In this document: one piece after another, positions 36,001 to 48,000 of the stretch | Position numbering within the stretch: the stretch's first letter is position 1 | Layout of the letters: every line of letters begins with the position of its first letter | Assembly (NCBI RefSeq): GCF_030936135.1 | Contig: NC_082618.1 | Location: forward strand, 8,715,034 to 8,779,033 | Length of the DNA: 64,000 nucleotides | Source: Gavia stellata | Lineage: Eukaryota; Chordata; Aves; Gaviiformes; Gaviidae | Direction of reading: 5' to 3' | Position numbers and translations under genes: made by a program | Notes under the pieces: generated by a model | The model's input: only the letters and a program-made list of their open reading frames with translations | What the model was told of the DNA's origin: nothing | The model's database searches: none

Positions 36001-39000
36001 GTATGGCTGTTCAATAAATGTCTGGTGTTGCATTTAGCTATTTGCACAGAAGTTGGATGCGAGGCTGTTTTTAGGCTGCTGGGGTAGCTGCTTAGACATG
36101 CCAGAGTCTGATGCCATGTGTCCTAAAAATATCTCGGGATCTTTTGCCCATCTGCCAGCATGAAAGTGCTGGAGGTTGGGATCCCCTCAGGGGAAAGTAG
36201 ATGTGCCTCTGTTCCAGCGTCCTATTAGGTATAATGCCAGAAAATATAAATTGTCAACGTTGTCCTAAGCACATGCGTGTAGTTCTTTGCTTATTTTATG
36301 GTTGAGCTTCCTTTTTTACTAATATTTTTTAAATGCACTGTGTTCAACAGTTCACACTTTTTTCTGGAGATTGATGGTTTTGAAAGCAATGCAACTCCAA
36401 ATAATACGTCTCCCCCTGTGTTTTCAAAACCAATGGATTCAAATATTCGTCCATGGTAAGTTATAGATGCATATTCAATAGTCATACTGCAAATATATCT
36501 ATTCTTTTCAGCGGCTACTCCTTATTTCTCCTTAGACTTCAGAGCTAAAATTTCACATGGCTTTCCTTATCTTTTGGTCACTTCAAAGACAGAACTCCAT
36601 TGGAGGTCAGTTGTTGCTAGATGACTTATCTTTGAGTTTATCTACTGCTGTCACTTACACTGAATAAATCAGGCCTCAGATTTGAATAAATTTAAAATCA
36701 GTACTTTTTTTTATCTTAGCCTTTTATTGATGATATGTTAGGACAAACTCCATGCACCCATTTGTGTATTTTCTACTGCGTGAAGACCATAGCTTAATTT
36801 AGCAAGCCCTATTCCCAGCTGTGTGCTGACATCCTCCCTCATTGCTCATTAACAATCAAATAACATGAAGATGCTGAGCCTGAAATATTTACAGGCAGCC
36901 ATTTATGCTGAACGAATAGAGGAAAAATTATGACTGGGAAGAATGCACTTAATTGTTAAAAATGTGTGGGTTACTAGGAGCCAATAACTATGAATAAGGG
37001 AAATATGCATCAAATCTAGTATAAGATGAGAATGGTCGAATGTTTTTGTGTCTGATGGCTGTCTGGTCAGCTTTTTGGAATTAGCTGACAGTCTTATTTT
37101 GGTTTCAGAGCAGACATATCCAAATTTCTCCCTCTCATTCAGGGACACACCTGCACAAGACACACATACGCTTTGTCACCAGATTCCTCACGGTTTTCTG
37201 CAGAGAAGTGATGGCCTGAATAAGAATGGACTGTGAGCTTCCAGCTTTATTTCAAAGGGAAGGGAATATCTGCAGAGCAAATCTGAATGAATTCTTGCAT
37301 TACTGTCCATACATCTGTTTTGTCACTAACTAATATAATAGCTCAGGCTCCCTAACTCATTAACCTGAGTTAGTTCATAAAACATGAACCTTATAAGAAA
37401 CAAAATACAAGTAAGAAAAATTATAATAAATTAAGTTTTAAGTCAGATCTGCATTTAGGAATCAATTTCTTTTAGCCGAAGCTTCCATTCAAGTCAGCTG
37501 CAAAATGCTCTTGTGTTATCCACAGTGTACTGTGTAGTAAATCTTTAGGTAAATCACTTTCATTGTGTGCTTGCAACCCATGCATGGTTACTGATTTAGC
37601 ACTTGTTTTGTGGCAGATGACAAATTAAGCCTGTGAAAAGGAAGAATGTAAGCCTCAAGCGTTCAGGATGCATAAAGAGCAGTGATCATTAGGAAAAAAA
37701 AAAAAGAAAAAACTTCCCACAGTTTCAGGATCTGTAATGAAATAACAGTAAAACACAAATAGGTTGCTTTCCTAATGATTTTTTTAAATAAAATAAAATC
37801 CTGTGGGTGTCTTCATTTTTACCACTCACGTTAAAATTCACAGGGGAGATAAAATGATAGAATTAAAAAGCACAATGTCAAATTAGGCTAATTTCAGCTC
37901 TACTGTAGATACTGCTTCCTAGTGTTGACTGATTCTTCATGCAATTTGCCAAAATGTCTTCCAGTATCCTCCTGACTTAGCACTTATGCTTTTCTGTTTT
38001 CTGTAGTGCATCTGGAAATGGGGAGGATATGGATTCCCCACAGTCTCTTCAGGATGATGCGACTGAATACAGCCCTAATGTAGACAGTTGTTGGTGAGTG
38101 GAGACATGAAGTATTTCTTAGTACATTTTCAATGGATTAAGTTTATGATAGGGTAGATAGTACCTATTTTGCCTGCCATGTTTTAGAAATAAGGTCGTAT
38201 GCATGCATGCACTTCTGATTCTTCAGTAATTAAATTTTGAATGAACAACTCTAACCTCTGCTTTTCTTAAATCTCATATTTAGTGTGAGGATTCTTCCTA
38301 TAGAATGTCTGTTTCCTAGATGACAACACAGGACCTAAACACCATGCACAACTAGGCATGAACTAGGAGTGTTTCTGATCGGGGGTGAAAATATTAAATC
38401 ATTCTTATTCCAGAATAATGTATGATCAGGAAAGTTGTGTAAAAAGACATGAGGTTAAAAATTCTCTTCTGCTGTGAGTGGGATGGGTGCAGCTGGAGTG
38501 CAGCATCAGGTAACTTCAGGCGCTGAAGTCAGCGAGTTGTGGACAGATCAGAGAAGCAGTAGTATTTCCTAGCCTTTGTTTTAAAAGAATGGATAAACTG
38601 AAAAAAATGCGAAACAAAATACTTGAAAATGTACATTTTTGTTGTAAAAACCCTCTCAGTAGCCACTTATCTGCAAATAAGCAATCTGCAGAAACATTCT
38701 GAGAGATCCATGCCAAGATATATATGGAAGCGGGGCAAGTAATTGTATTTCTTTTTCCTATTACGTAGAAAATAAAATAAAACACAGTAAATTGAATCAG
38801 CAATTTCATTATTATTTCTTATAATTCAGTGCTAACATATCACAAGGACCTGAGCAGACTAGTGCCCGGAAGAAGTTGAAAAGGTACATATTTCGGGCAG
38901 TATCGGAGGGGAATATAGAAGAATTGCAATGTCTGCTCGCAGAGCTGAAGGAAAGATCAAATGCGTGTACAAACATGACTGCGCCAGGTAAGCTGTGGAG

Positions 39001-42000
39001 TTACCTGAAGGAAGACTGTTACTCTTCTGGCAGTGTATGCATAGTCTAAAACTGGGAAATACCTCTGTGCAACAGCTACTTGCCTGTGAATTTGCAGTCA
39101 CTTGTTTGCAGTTTAATGCATACCACATTTCCTGTTTCTAAATGAAAGCTTAAGATACTCAATAAGCCACCTCCTTGCTGCCTCCGAGGCAACACCGGAG
39201 AGTATTTGTCTCCTATTTATGATACACGGAGGGTCCATCTGCACTGTATTCCCATAGCCATATCTAAGCTAACCTTCTGCAGCACGAGACTCAAAGCTAA
39301 TGTCTCTATCCAAACTGCGGTCAAATGACAGTATAGCCAGGGCTTGTGATGTGTGCAGCATGGTAGAACAGACAGAGAAGTTAGGAAAGAGTTCTGGGTC
39401 TGTCTGGAGTTACCATGGCAGTGGGATGTCTGAAAGAAAAACCAAGTGCATTGGCTATCTTATTAATTAGTACCACATCTCTGAATGCATTGTCTCACCA
39501 AGTATACATAGCTCAAATACCAAGTGAATAGGATGGAGTAATTGTTTGGCAAATAATTTATGTTCATATATATCCCTCAGGTTCCACCCCTAACAAACAA
39601 AAAAGATTAGAATTCTCTTCCATCCACTTTAATAAATAATGATGATGTAATCTCAAAATTCACTCTTGTAGATTATCTGATGAAAAAATTCACAGCTTCA
39701 GATACTGGCAAAACTTGTCTGATGAAAGCTCTGCTGAACATCAACCAAAACACAAATGAGATAGTGAATACACTACTATCCTTTGCAGAAGAAAATGGTA
39801 TTTTGGAGAGATTTATCAATGCAGCATACACAGAGGAGGCATATAAAGGTATTGCCATCTGGTACCAATTTCAGGTATATGGTTAAATATACCATCCATA
39901 AAACTAATGTTTTCTTCAAACATTCTAATGATGGTTTAAATTCCTAAAACAACTTTTATTCATTATCACTGCTGCTATCCATTATGAAACGTCATTAACG
40001 TTTCATAATGTGCTTAAGACATTCAAAGCTAAATACCTGTGTCTGTTGTTTCAGGCCAGACAGCTCTAAATATTGCCATCGAAAGAAGACAATATGAAAT
40101 AACTCAGAGCCTTATTGAAAAAGGAGCTGATGTCAATGCTCGCGCCCAGGGTATTTTCTTTAATCCCAAACATAAGCATGAAGGCTTTTATTTTGGTAAG
40201 TGGAAATGCGATCTCTCTGGAAAAGTTAGGAAGGAATACTCAAACAACTAAGACAGTATGGAAGACAGGCAAGCGTGAATCATTAGCGTAGCTAAACCTA
40301 GATTAGGAAACTCGCATCAATAAGATATAAAAATGGCATAGTACCTTTTGTAAAAGTAACTTGCCAGAGTGCAAGCTATTATAAACTCTCAGAAATAATC
40401 GTAAAACATTTACAAAAAAATTGCAAATTCTGAATGGCAAATAAAATCTAATAAATTTGAGTTTGAAGATTTTCTCCAAATTATGTTTTCATGCAAATTA
40501 AGCTTTTATAAAAAAGAGCTAAATTCAGTACAATCAATATGTAAATGAGTTTTCATATACTAAGATGCTTAACATAGTCACTCTTCTATAATATGATTTG
40601 AATGCTTGTAATAAAACATGAACACATGTTACATTTTATAATTTTGTAGGTGAAACTGCACTGGCGTTAGCTGCATGTACCAATCAACCAGACATAATTC
40701 AACTGTTAATGGACAATACCAGGACTAATATTACTTCTCAGGATTCCAGAGGAAACAATATCCTCCATGCATTAGTTACTGTGGCAGAGGACTTTAAAAC
40801 CCAGAATGACTTTGTAATCAGAATGTATGATATGATTTTGTTGAAAAGTAAAGACAGACATTTGGAAACAACAAAGAATAAGGAGGGTTTGACACCACTA
40901 CAATTAGCTGCAAAAACTGGGAAATTAGAGGTGGGTATTATTTCAGTAGCATCTGAGAGAAATTAAGTATGGAGGAAGAGTCAAGGCCAACTATGTACTC
41001 AGACGTTTGTGCTCTGACATGTAGTTTTCCATGCTGGTTATGCTGTACTATGCATCAATAATATTTGGTAAGCTAATTTTGTTCAAAATACAAGCAAATA
41101 TTTCTATTGCAATGTTGCTTCGACTCTTCAAGGTTTCCCTCTAACAACCCTTCTCTGTACAAAATACATTTGCTGTTTAAAAACAGCCTCGCAAACCCTT
41201 CTGTTGTACAGAAACTCAAATTCTGCATTCATTACAATACTACACTTATACAATATACAATCTTTGAATAATTTCAGAAAACTCACTAGAACTGCTGTTA
41301 TGCTGCTGTAGAATTTGGCTGTCATAAATCAACTGCTTGTATTGTGGTAAAGAATTGACAGTGGGATAATTGAGAAAGTAATTGATTAAGTTAAAGGAAG
41401 ATACAATGTGAATGCATGGAAATAGTGCTTTCATCCTTTAGAAAAATGTCTCTTTGACAGAAAATCTGGAGGCATTAAAAACACTGTATTTATTTCCTAG
41501 AGGTCTGTCATCTCTAACACTGCTTACTGAATAACAGAATTACAAATACATTGAATTGTACTACCATAGCAAATGTGATTAGTTAAAAGGTAGGGGTTTT
41601 GGCAAGTATGTATGTGTGCTTTCTCCTTTCCCATGAAGAATGCATCTGCTTACAAATGATTCTGTTAATGTTTTAGATTCTGAAATACATCCTGAGCAGA
41701 GAGATAAGAGATAAGCCTAACAGGAGCCTGTCAAGAAAATTCACAGACTGGGCTTATGGTCCTGTTCAATCTTCTCTTTATGATCTGACAGAACTAGATA
41801 CCACCACAGACAATTCAGTATTGGAAATTATTGTCTATAATACAAATATTGGTGTAAGTTACCTATTTCTAAAATATGTATATATTTTCTAGCAGTACAC
41901 TCACTTCAGATGTGTTAGCCTATACATTTGACTGAATTACTTGTAAAAGAGCGAAAAGTAATTTTTGATTCTCAGTTTTGTATCAGGAGCAAGATGAATT

Positions 42001-45000
42001 TTATACCTCTGTAGATTGTCAACTGTAAGGGAACATGCATTCAGCTTCTGAAACACAGACTGGGCATTTGGGGAGTGTTTTTTCTACATTTGAAGCATTA
42101 ATTTGCCTTGCATAGGAACATGAATATGGCTTAGCTGGTCAGACCAAAGCAAGTGTCTTGTCTCCATTGAGTGGCCACTAGTAGCTGCCTAAGATAGTGC
42201 ATGAGAACAGGGCAAGCAAACAGAAATACTTTACGAGAATACCCTGCCTGAAGTTATAAACTTTACTTAACAGGTATGTATTTTAGGTGTTTAGGAATGT
42301 CAGCTTTCCAGAGGCAGAATTTTACATTTGCTAAATTCAAATACTGCCACAAAACTTCCATAAAAAGCAAGACCAGAAGTTCACATTACAGTTTTAGCTC
42401 AATCATGTTTTACCAGAGTATGGCGGGTTATCCCAGCATGAGTTGGAGTTGTCCCATTGTATCTTGTCAGGTTAGGGTCTGACACGTATCTTTGAGCATA
42501 AATGTGCTTCTAGATCAGCAAGGACAGATGCTGAATGAAAAGACGCAAAATACAGACCTGAAATTATCTCAGTTTCCTTACAGGCAGCAAATTAAAATCT
42601 TAATTGTGGGGGTTTTTTTTCCTACAGAATCGTCATGAAATGCTGACTTTGGAGCCTCTGAATTCACTCCTGCGAATGAAATGGAAGAAGTTTGCACGAC
42701 ACATGTTTTTTATGTCATGCTGGTTTTATTTCCTATACAATGTGACATTAACGTTAGTTTCCTACCACAGGCCTAATGAAAATGAAGTGAGTACGGCAAC
42801 TTAATCTCACCAAATTTTACCGATTTAAAATGCAATAGTATTTCCGGAATGGTATTTAAAATGCTAAACCAAAACCAGATATCAGAATATCTGGCTGTAT
42901 TGAGACCAGGTTCTCCCACATCAGGTCTTCGTATCCAGAGGGAAGAAAAGCAGATGAGATCATTGCATTTGCATTTTGTGAAAGGGACCCAAAATACAAA
43001 TATATAATGTAAAGAATGGTAGTTAAATTTCTAAAAGTGTGGAGAGGGTATTTTGTTTTTCTTTTAAGAAAATTCTGCTATTTCAAATATATATGTTAGG
43101 GGGCCGATTCTCTAAATCCACCATGAAGAAAATTCTCACGGAAAGTGAAGAAATTGGGTATCCAGAGAGCTACATACATGAGGCTTCCTGTTATTTGCCT
43201 TTTACCCTTCAGGTATGGAACTCAGTGTTTTCATTTTGGACCTGTCTTGCAGGCTCCACCTTATCCACTAGCTCTAACACGTGGTGTGGGATGGCTGCAG
43301 TTATCAGGACAGGTGATGGTTATGTTAGGAGCAATATTTTTAGCCATAAAAGAGGTAAGACTTTTTAATAATGAATACATAACAAAATAGGTAAAGAACT
43401 TCTCTAGATTTGTGAATACGCTGATGATGATATTAGCAATATGTTTGGAATATCTTCATGATACGCGTTAATTTCTAAAAGTCTTTGGCACAATACATCG
43501 CTTACTCAGAATGACCCTGGTTATATATTTGAATATAACTTTATTGCTCAATGAAACAAATATGAGGGTTTTTTCCTTTCAAATTCTCAAGACAGAGATT
43601 TTATATTTGTATAACATCGACATTGGCAAATTACTGGCTTTAAGGATACTGATGAATTAGAACTTTTAATGGGAAAAAAAGGGTATAATTTTTGCCATAT
43701 ACTATAAGTAATTAAAACCAGTAACTAACTGTTAAATTATACCAGAGATGACAGAAATGTAAACTTTGAAGTTACAGCCCTACAAAAAGATTTTTAATTC
43801 TAGAAGTTATCATGTCTTATCAGTAGATGGATTTTTTTTTTTTTAGAACACCAACTTCAATTAAATTATTCTGAAAAATCAATTTTGAGGCCTGCTTTCT
43901 CTTACTACCATTTCTGTATTTTATATATCTGTCTACGTAGAGTGTAGCCATCTTTCTGCTTAGGCCCTCAGACCTGCAGTCAATTCTCTCTGATGCGTGG
44001 TTCCACTTTGCATTGTAAGTTTGTCATGCACATATTTTGTACTATAAATAAAATGCTTACCTATCTCATGGTCGCAAAGAATGTACTCCTGTAGCAGATG
44101 TTCACTTTTTCTCTAGATTATCAGTTTTTAGAGGGATGGGTGTAATCTTACATGCAGCTTTTCCATAACACACAGTAATGGTTGCACGGGTCAGTAACAA
44201 TACTGGGGGTTGGTGTGCATGGACTGGATTTTCTTTTTTTTTCCAAGGTACAGTACTGTCTTTAGCTTCTCCTGATGCTGTATCTCTTTAGAGCTGTATA
44301 TAGAGAAATGTGTTTAAGAAACCTGGTTAAATAAACTAGATACAGTTTCATACTCCGCTCAGTTCCTTCAGGAAGGAAAAATAGCATAAAGCCGGTTCAG
44401 CTGGCTGATGGGAGTATCCCATAGCTGGCCTAGAAAAAGCACAGATGACTCCCTCTCATTTCTAGCATATGACTGTAGGATCAATAAAAAGAGAGGCAGC
44501 TTAACTCTATCTTTCTTCCTTCTCCTACAACCACACTGATACCAGTCTTGTGCCACTGAGAATCTGGTCTACATCCTATCACACCTTTTCCTAGCATCTT
44601 CCTTGTTTACGGAAAATCTGTAATGATTCTAATAATTCATTAAGCTAAAGCTTGAATTAAATGGCTTCAAAGGTACTGTTAAGAATTCGTAATGTCTTTG
44701 TCAGCAAAATCTGCATTGACCAGCTATTTTGGGGAGGGTAGTTCACTTAAAGTAAGCTTTAAGAAATGTAATCCTAATATGTTAATATACTTGTACTCAT
44801 CTATTTTATTGTTAAACTATAATGGTAACGTTCCTAGGGGAGAATAGAATGCAATATGGAATTAGAATTGAAGCATAAGAAGCAAAGTAGTGTTATTTTC
44901 ATATTTTTCCATTATGTTGTTGGCTTTGTGTCCCTTTTACATACATGTGTTTGTTTTTTAACAGTTTTATACAAGCTTTGCTTGTGATCTTCTCTGTCTT

Positions 45001-48000
45001 TTTGTACTTGTTTTCCTACAAAGAACACCTCGTGTGTCTTGTTTTGGCAATGGCCCTAGGATGGGCTAATATGCTCTATTTCACCAGAGGTTTCCAGTCC
45101 ATGGGCATTTACAGTGTTATGATTCAAAAGGCAAGTTGGTTTTGTTTTATCTGCCTTGTTACGATGCTTACTTGTTATGATACAATCCCAATCAAGCATA
45201 TTCAGCAGTTTAGATGTACTTTATAGTTCATACTGAAATTTCTTATTTTCAGTCTATACACATTATTTCAGCAGAATACAGTATATAACTTCAATGGCAG
45301 AAACTAGTTTATATCTTAAAATTAACATTTTATTATATTAAATACGTAAGTAATTTGTGTTTTTTCAGCTAATGTAGTTTTGCATCATATGCTGTAATGC
45401 CTGTGTTGTACAGTTAGTCACCCTTGGACAACACACCAGGCTCTCAGTCATGAGATAAAAAAATCAGACCTAAATCTTTTCTGGGTTTCTCACTGAGACT
45501 ACAACCAGTTTGCTTAATGAAAGCAATCTGACACTTTAGTGTGTACCACACCTGTATCCCTGCAGAATTCATAAGCATAAAACCAGTTCTCAATTTTCAT
45601 TTCTGATAAATATTTAATTTAATTTTTAGGTCATCCTGCAAGATGTGATAAAATTTTTAGTTGTCTATATCGTGTTTTTGCTGGGATTTGGCGTAGGTAA
45701 ATATTACTGGAGAAAAGCACTGATGCTCTGTGTGAGTAAAAATTTTAGCATTATTATGAATAAGAACCCTATTGTCATGATGAGAGCTCATGTTGGGGTT
45801 TCTTCTGGATATTAAAAAGCCAAGTTTAGAGATTTAAACTGTCTAGAGACTATCTGAACAGATAAGTAATTTGGCTCTTGTTCAACTGCCTGCAGTTTCA
45901 CTTGGACATGGGCTCTCTTTGCTTCCTGGTAATGTGTCATCTAGCTCCTGCTGTGTACATTGCTGGGCAGCTCTAGCTCTTTATTGAACAGTGCGTTTGG
46001 AATTCTTTAGGATAAAATGCCATGTATACATAAAGCATTATTGTGATTAAAATTTTCTCATGCTTTCTTCTCAGCTCTTGCTGCATTGATTGAAACTTGC
46101 CAAGATGGCAGCGAATGCCATTCCAACAGCAGTCTGGGACCTGTTCTGATGGATCTTTTTAAGCTCACCCTAGGACTGGGTGATCTGGAGATCCAGCAAA
46201 ATTCAAAGTATCCTGTGCTATTTCTTCTGCTCCTCATAACTTATGTTGTGTTGACCTTTGTTCTTCTGTTGAACATGCTGATTGCATTAATGGGAGAAAC
46301 AGTGGAAGATATTTCTAAAGAGAGTGAGCACATCTGGAAACTCCAGGTTTGTTTGTGATTTAGTTTGCTTAGTGAAGTATAGATGCATTGGCTAAAATCT
46401 TTTGAGCTGTACCTATGGTAACTAATAGTGCTGACAGAAGGGGTTAGGTATGAACAATGATAATCCCCATTTGTATATGTGTACAAATAGTAAGTAATTT
46501 TAGTATTAGGATATTGTAATAATTTCAGAATTAACAGCTATCCTGAAGGTAATCTTATGGCTCAGATATTCAACCTCATACACTGTCACACACCTTTATG
46601 ACTTTCGTTCCCCTTGATATGCCAGGAGGAAGGTGTGTTTCATTATCTGCCCAGAAATCTGTAACTCAGCATGCTCCATCCCTTGAGTTTGAGCAATGCA
46701 TGAGTTCATTCCAATTTCTCACACCTTATCTGAGCCTGGTCTTTTACCAATGCTAGACAGCTCTGAGTCCCAAGCTGTCATCAAGAACACAGTCATAATC
46801 AGAATTGCAGTTGCTTTCTGTGGTGGGCAGTATCCCACTACAGGTTACATATATCCCTGTGACAGGGTGCTGCATGAAGGTGTTGGTGTTAAAACCCTAA
46901 ACACTGAGTCTAGAGCAAGATTTCTTGAATCTTTGAGTATGCCTTCTGCGGTGGGGCTAACTAGAGAAAGCAGTGGACTCCGTATTTGCGCAGGTCAAAT
47001 AAGTGGCATGCCATATTTGCTGTTGTGGGAATCGGTGTTGGTTATGGATGGTGGATGGAGGCGTGACATGTTATAATGAAACATGGAGCCTGAAAACTGT
47101 GTATGCTAGGAAATCAGACAATTTTGAATATGGTTAACCATACTCGTGTTACTATTTATTGTTAATAGAGAGCCAGAACTATTTTGGAATTTGAAAAATT
47201 CTTACCAAAATGTTTGAGGAAAAAATTCCAACTAGGAGAACGGTGTAAAGTGGCTGAAAATGACACCAGGGTGTGCTTAAGGTAAAGCAAAGCTAGAATA
47301 CTGTGCTATCAATTCTGCTCTGTATGTTTCTTCAAGGTTATTTCTTTTCAAAAGCATCTTTAAAATATTTCTGCATCTCTAAAAATTATATTAGGTGTAC
47401 AAAAATCCAATTTGTTTTTTTAATTGTAAATCCCATCTTTTTAAAAGGGAAAATGTATAGGGTTTTCTTATGTAGACAATTTTTTGGTAAGAAAACAGAT
47501 TTTCAACTTCATGTGTCTCTAATGTACAAGTATCAAGTTTGCTTGCAGTAAATGCACTTTGTCATAATCTCCTTTGAATGTTAGCTTAAAAGTAACTATA
47601 TTTAAATTGATTGCTAATTTATGATTACCATATTAAAGAAAATATTACTATACTGTTTTATGAAAAATACTTAAATATTTAAGATTAGTTTCAAGACTGT
47701 ACTTATGATGTGTGACACTATAAAGTAGTCTTAGTGTTATTCTCGTCTTCATATAGTACATGACACTGCGAAAGACATTCACCCTTTTAGTACTAGCGAA
47801 GCAGGTGTTGATGGTAAAGTACTACAATCCCAAGAAGGAATAAAGAAATAAAAGGGGAAGTGCAGCTATGTAGCTGAGAGATAATGCATGCTAATAACAC
47901 AACTTATATACAATATAAACAGGATTAATGAAGTGAAATGGACCGAGTGGAAAACACATGTTTCATTTATTAATGAAGATCCAGGGCCAACAGGTACTAC

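Larger units (their letters stand above)
33047..36350 (+). other. TRPV3 intron after coding exon 1, with two perfect inverted repeats
   Basis: 3.3 kb GT-AG intron. Holds a 22-base perfect palindrome at 33438-33459, a 20+2+20 hairpin at 35741-35782 and a (GT)5 run at 35981-35990. No open frame I would defend. Confidence 0.8.

Noticed and set aside
37352-37373. 8-base inverted repeat CTAACTCA / TGAGTTAG
   Set aside because: Arms of this length are expected by chance in 64 kb.
43039-43368. 109-codon + frame overlapping TRPV3 exon 10
   Set aside because: Different frame from the exon; mostly intron sequence.
46696-47076. 126-codon open frame on + within a TRPV3 intron
   Set aside because: Lies between firmly placed TRPV3 exons 14 and 15, has no recognisable domain and no splice context.
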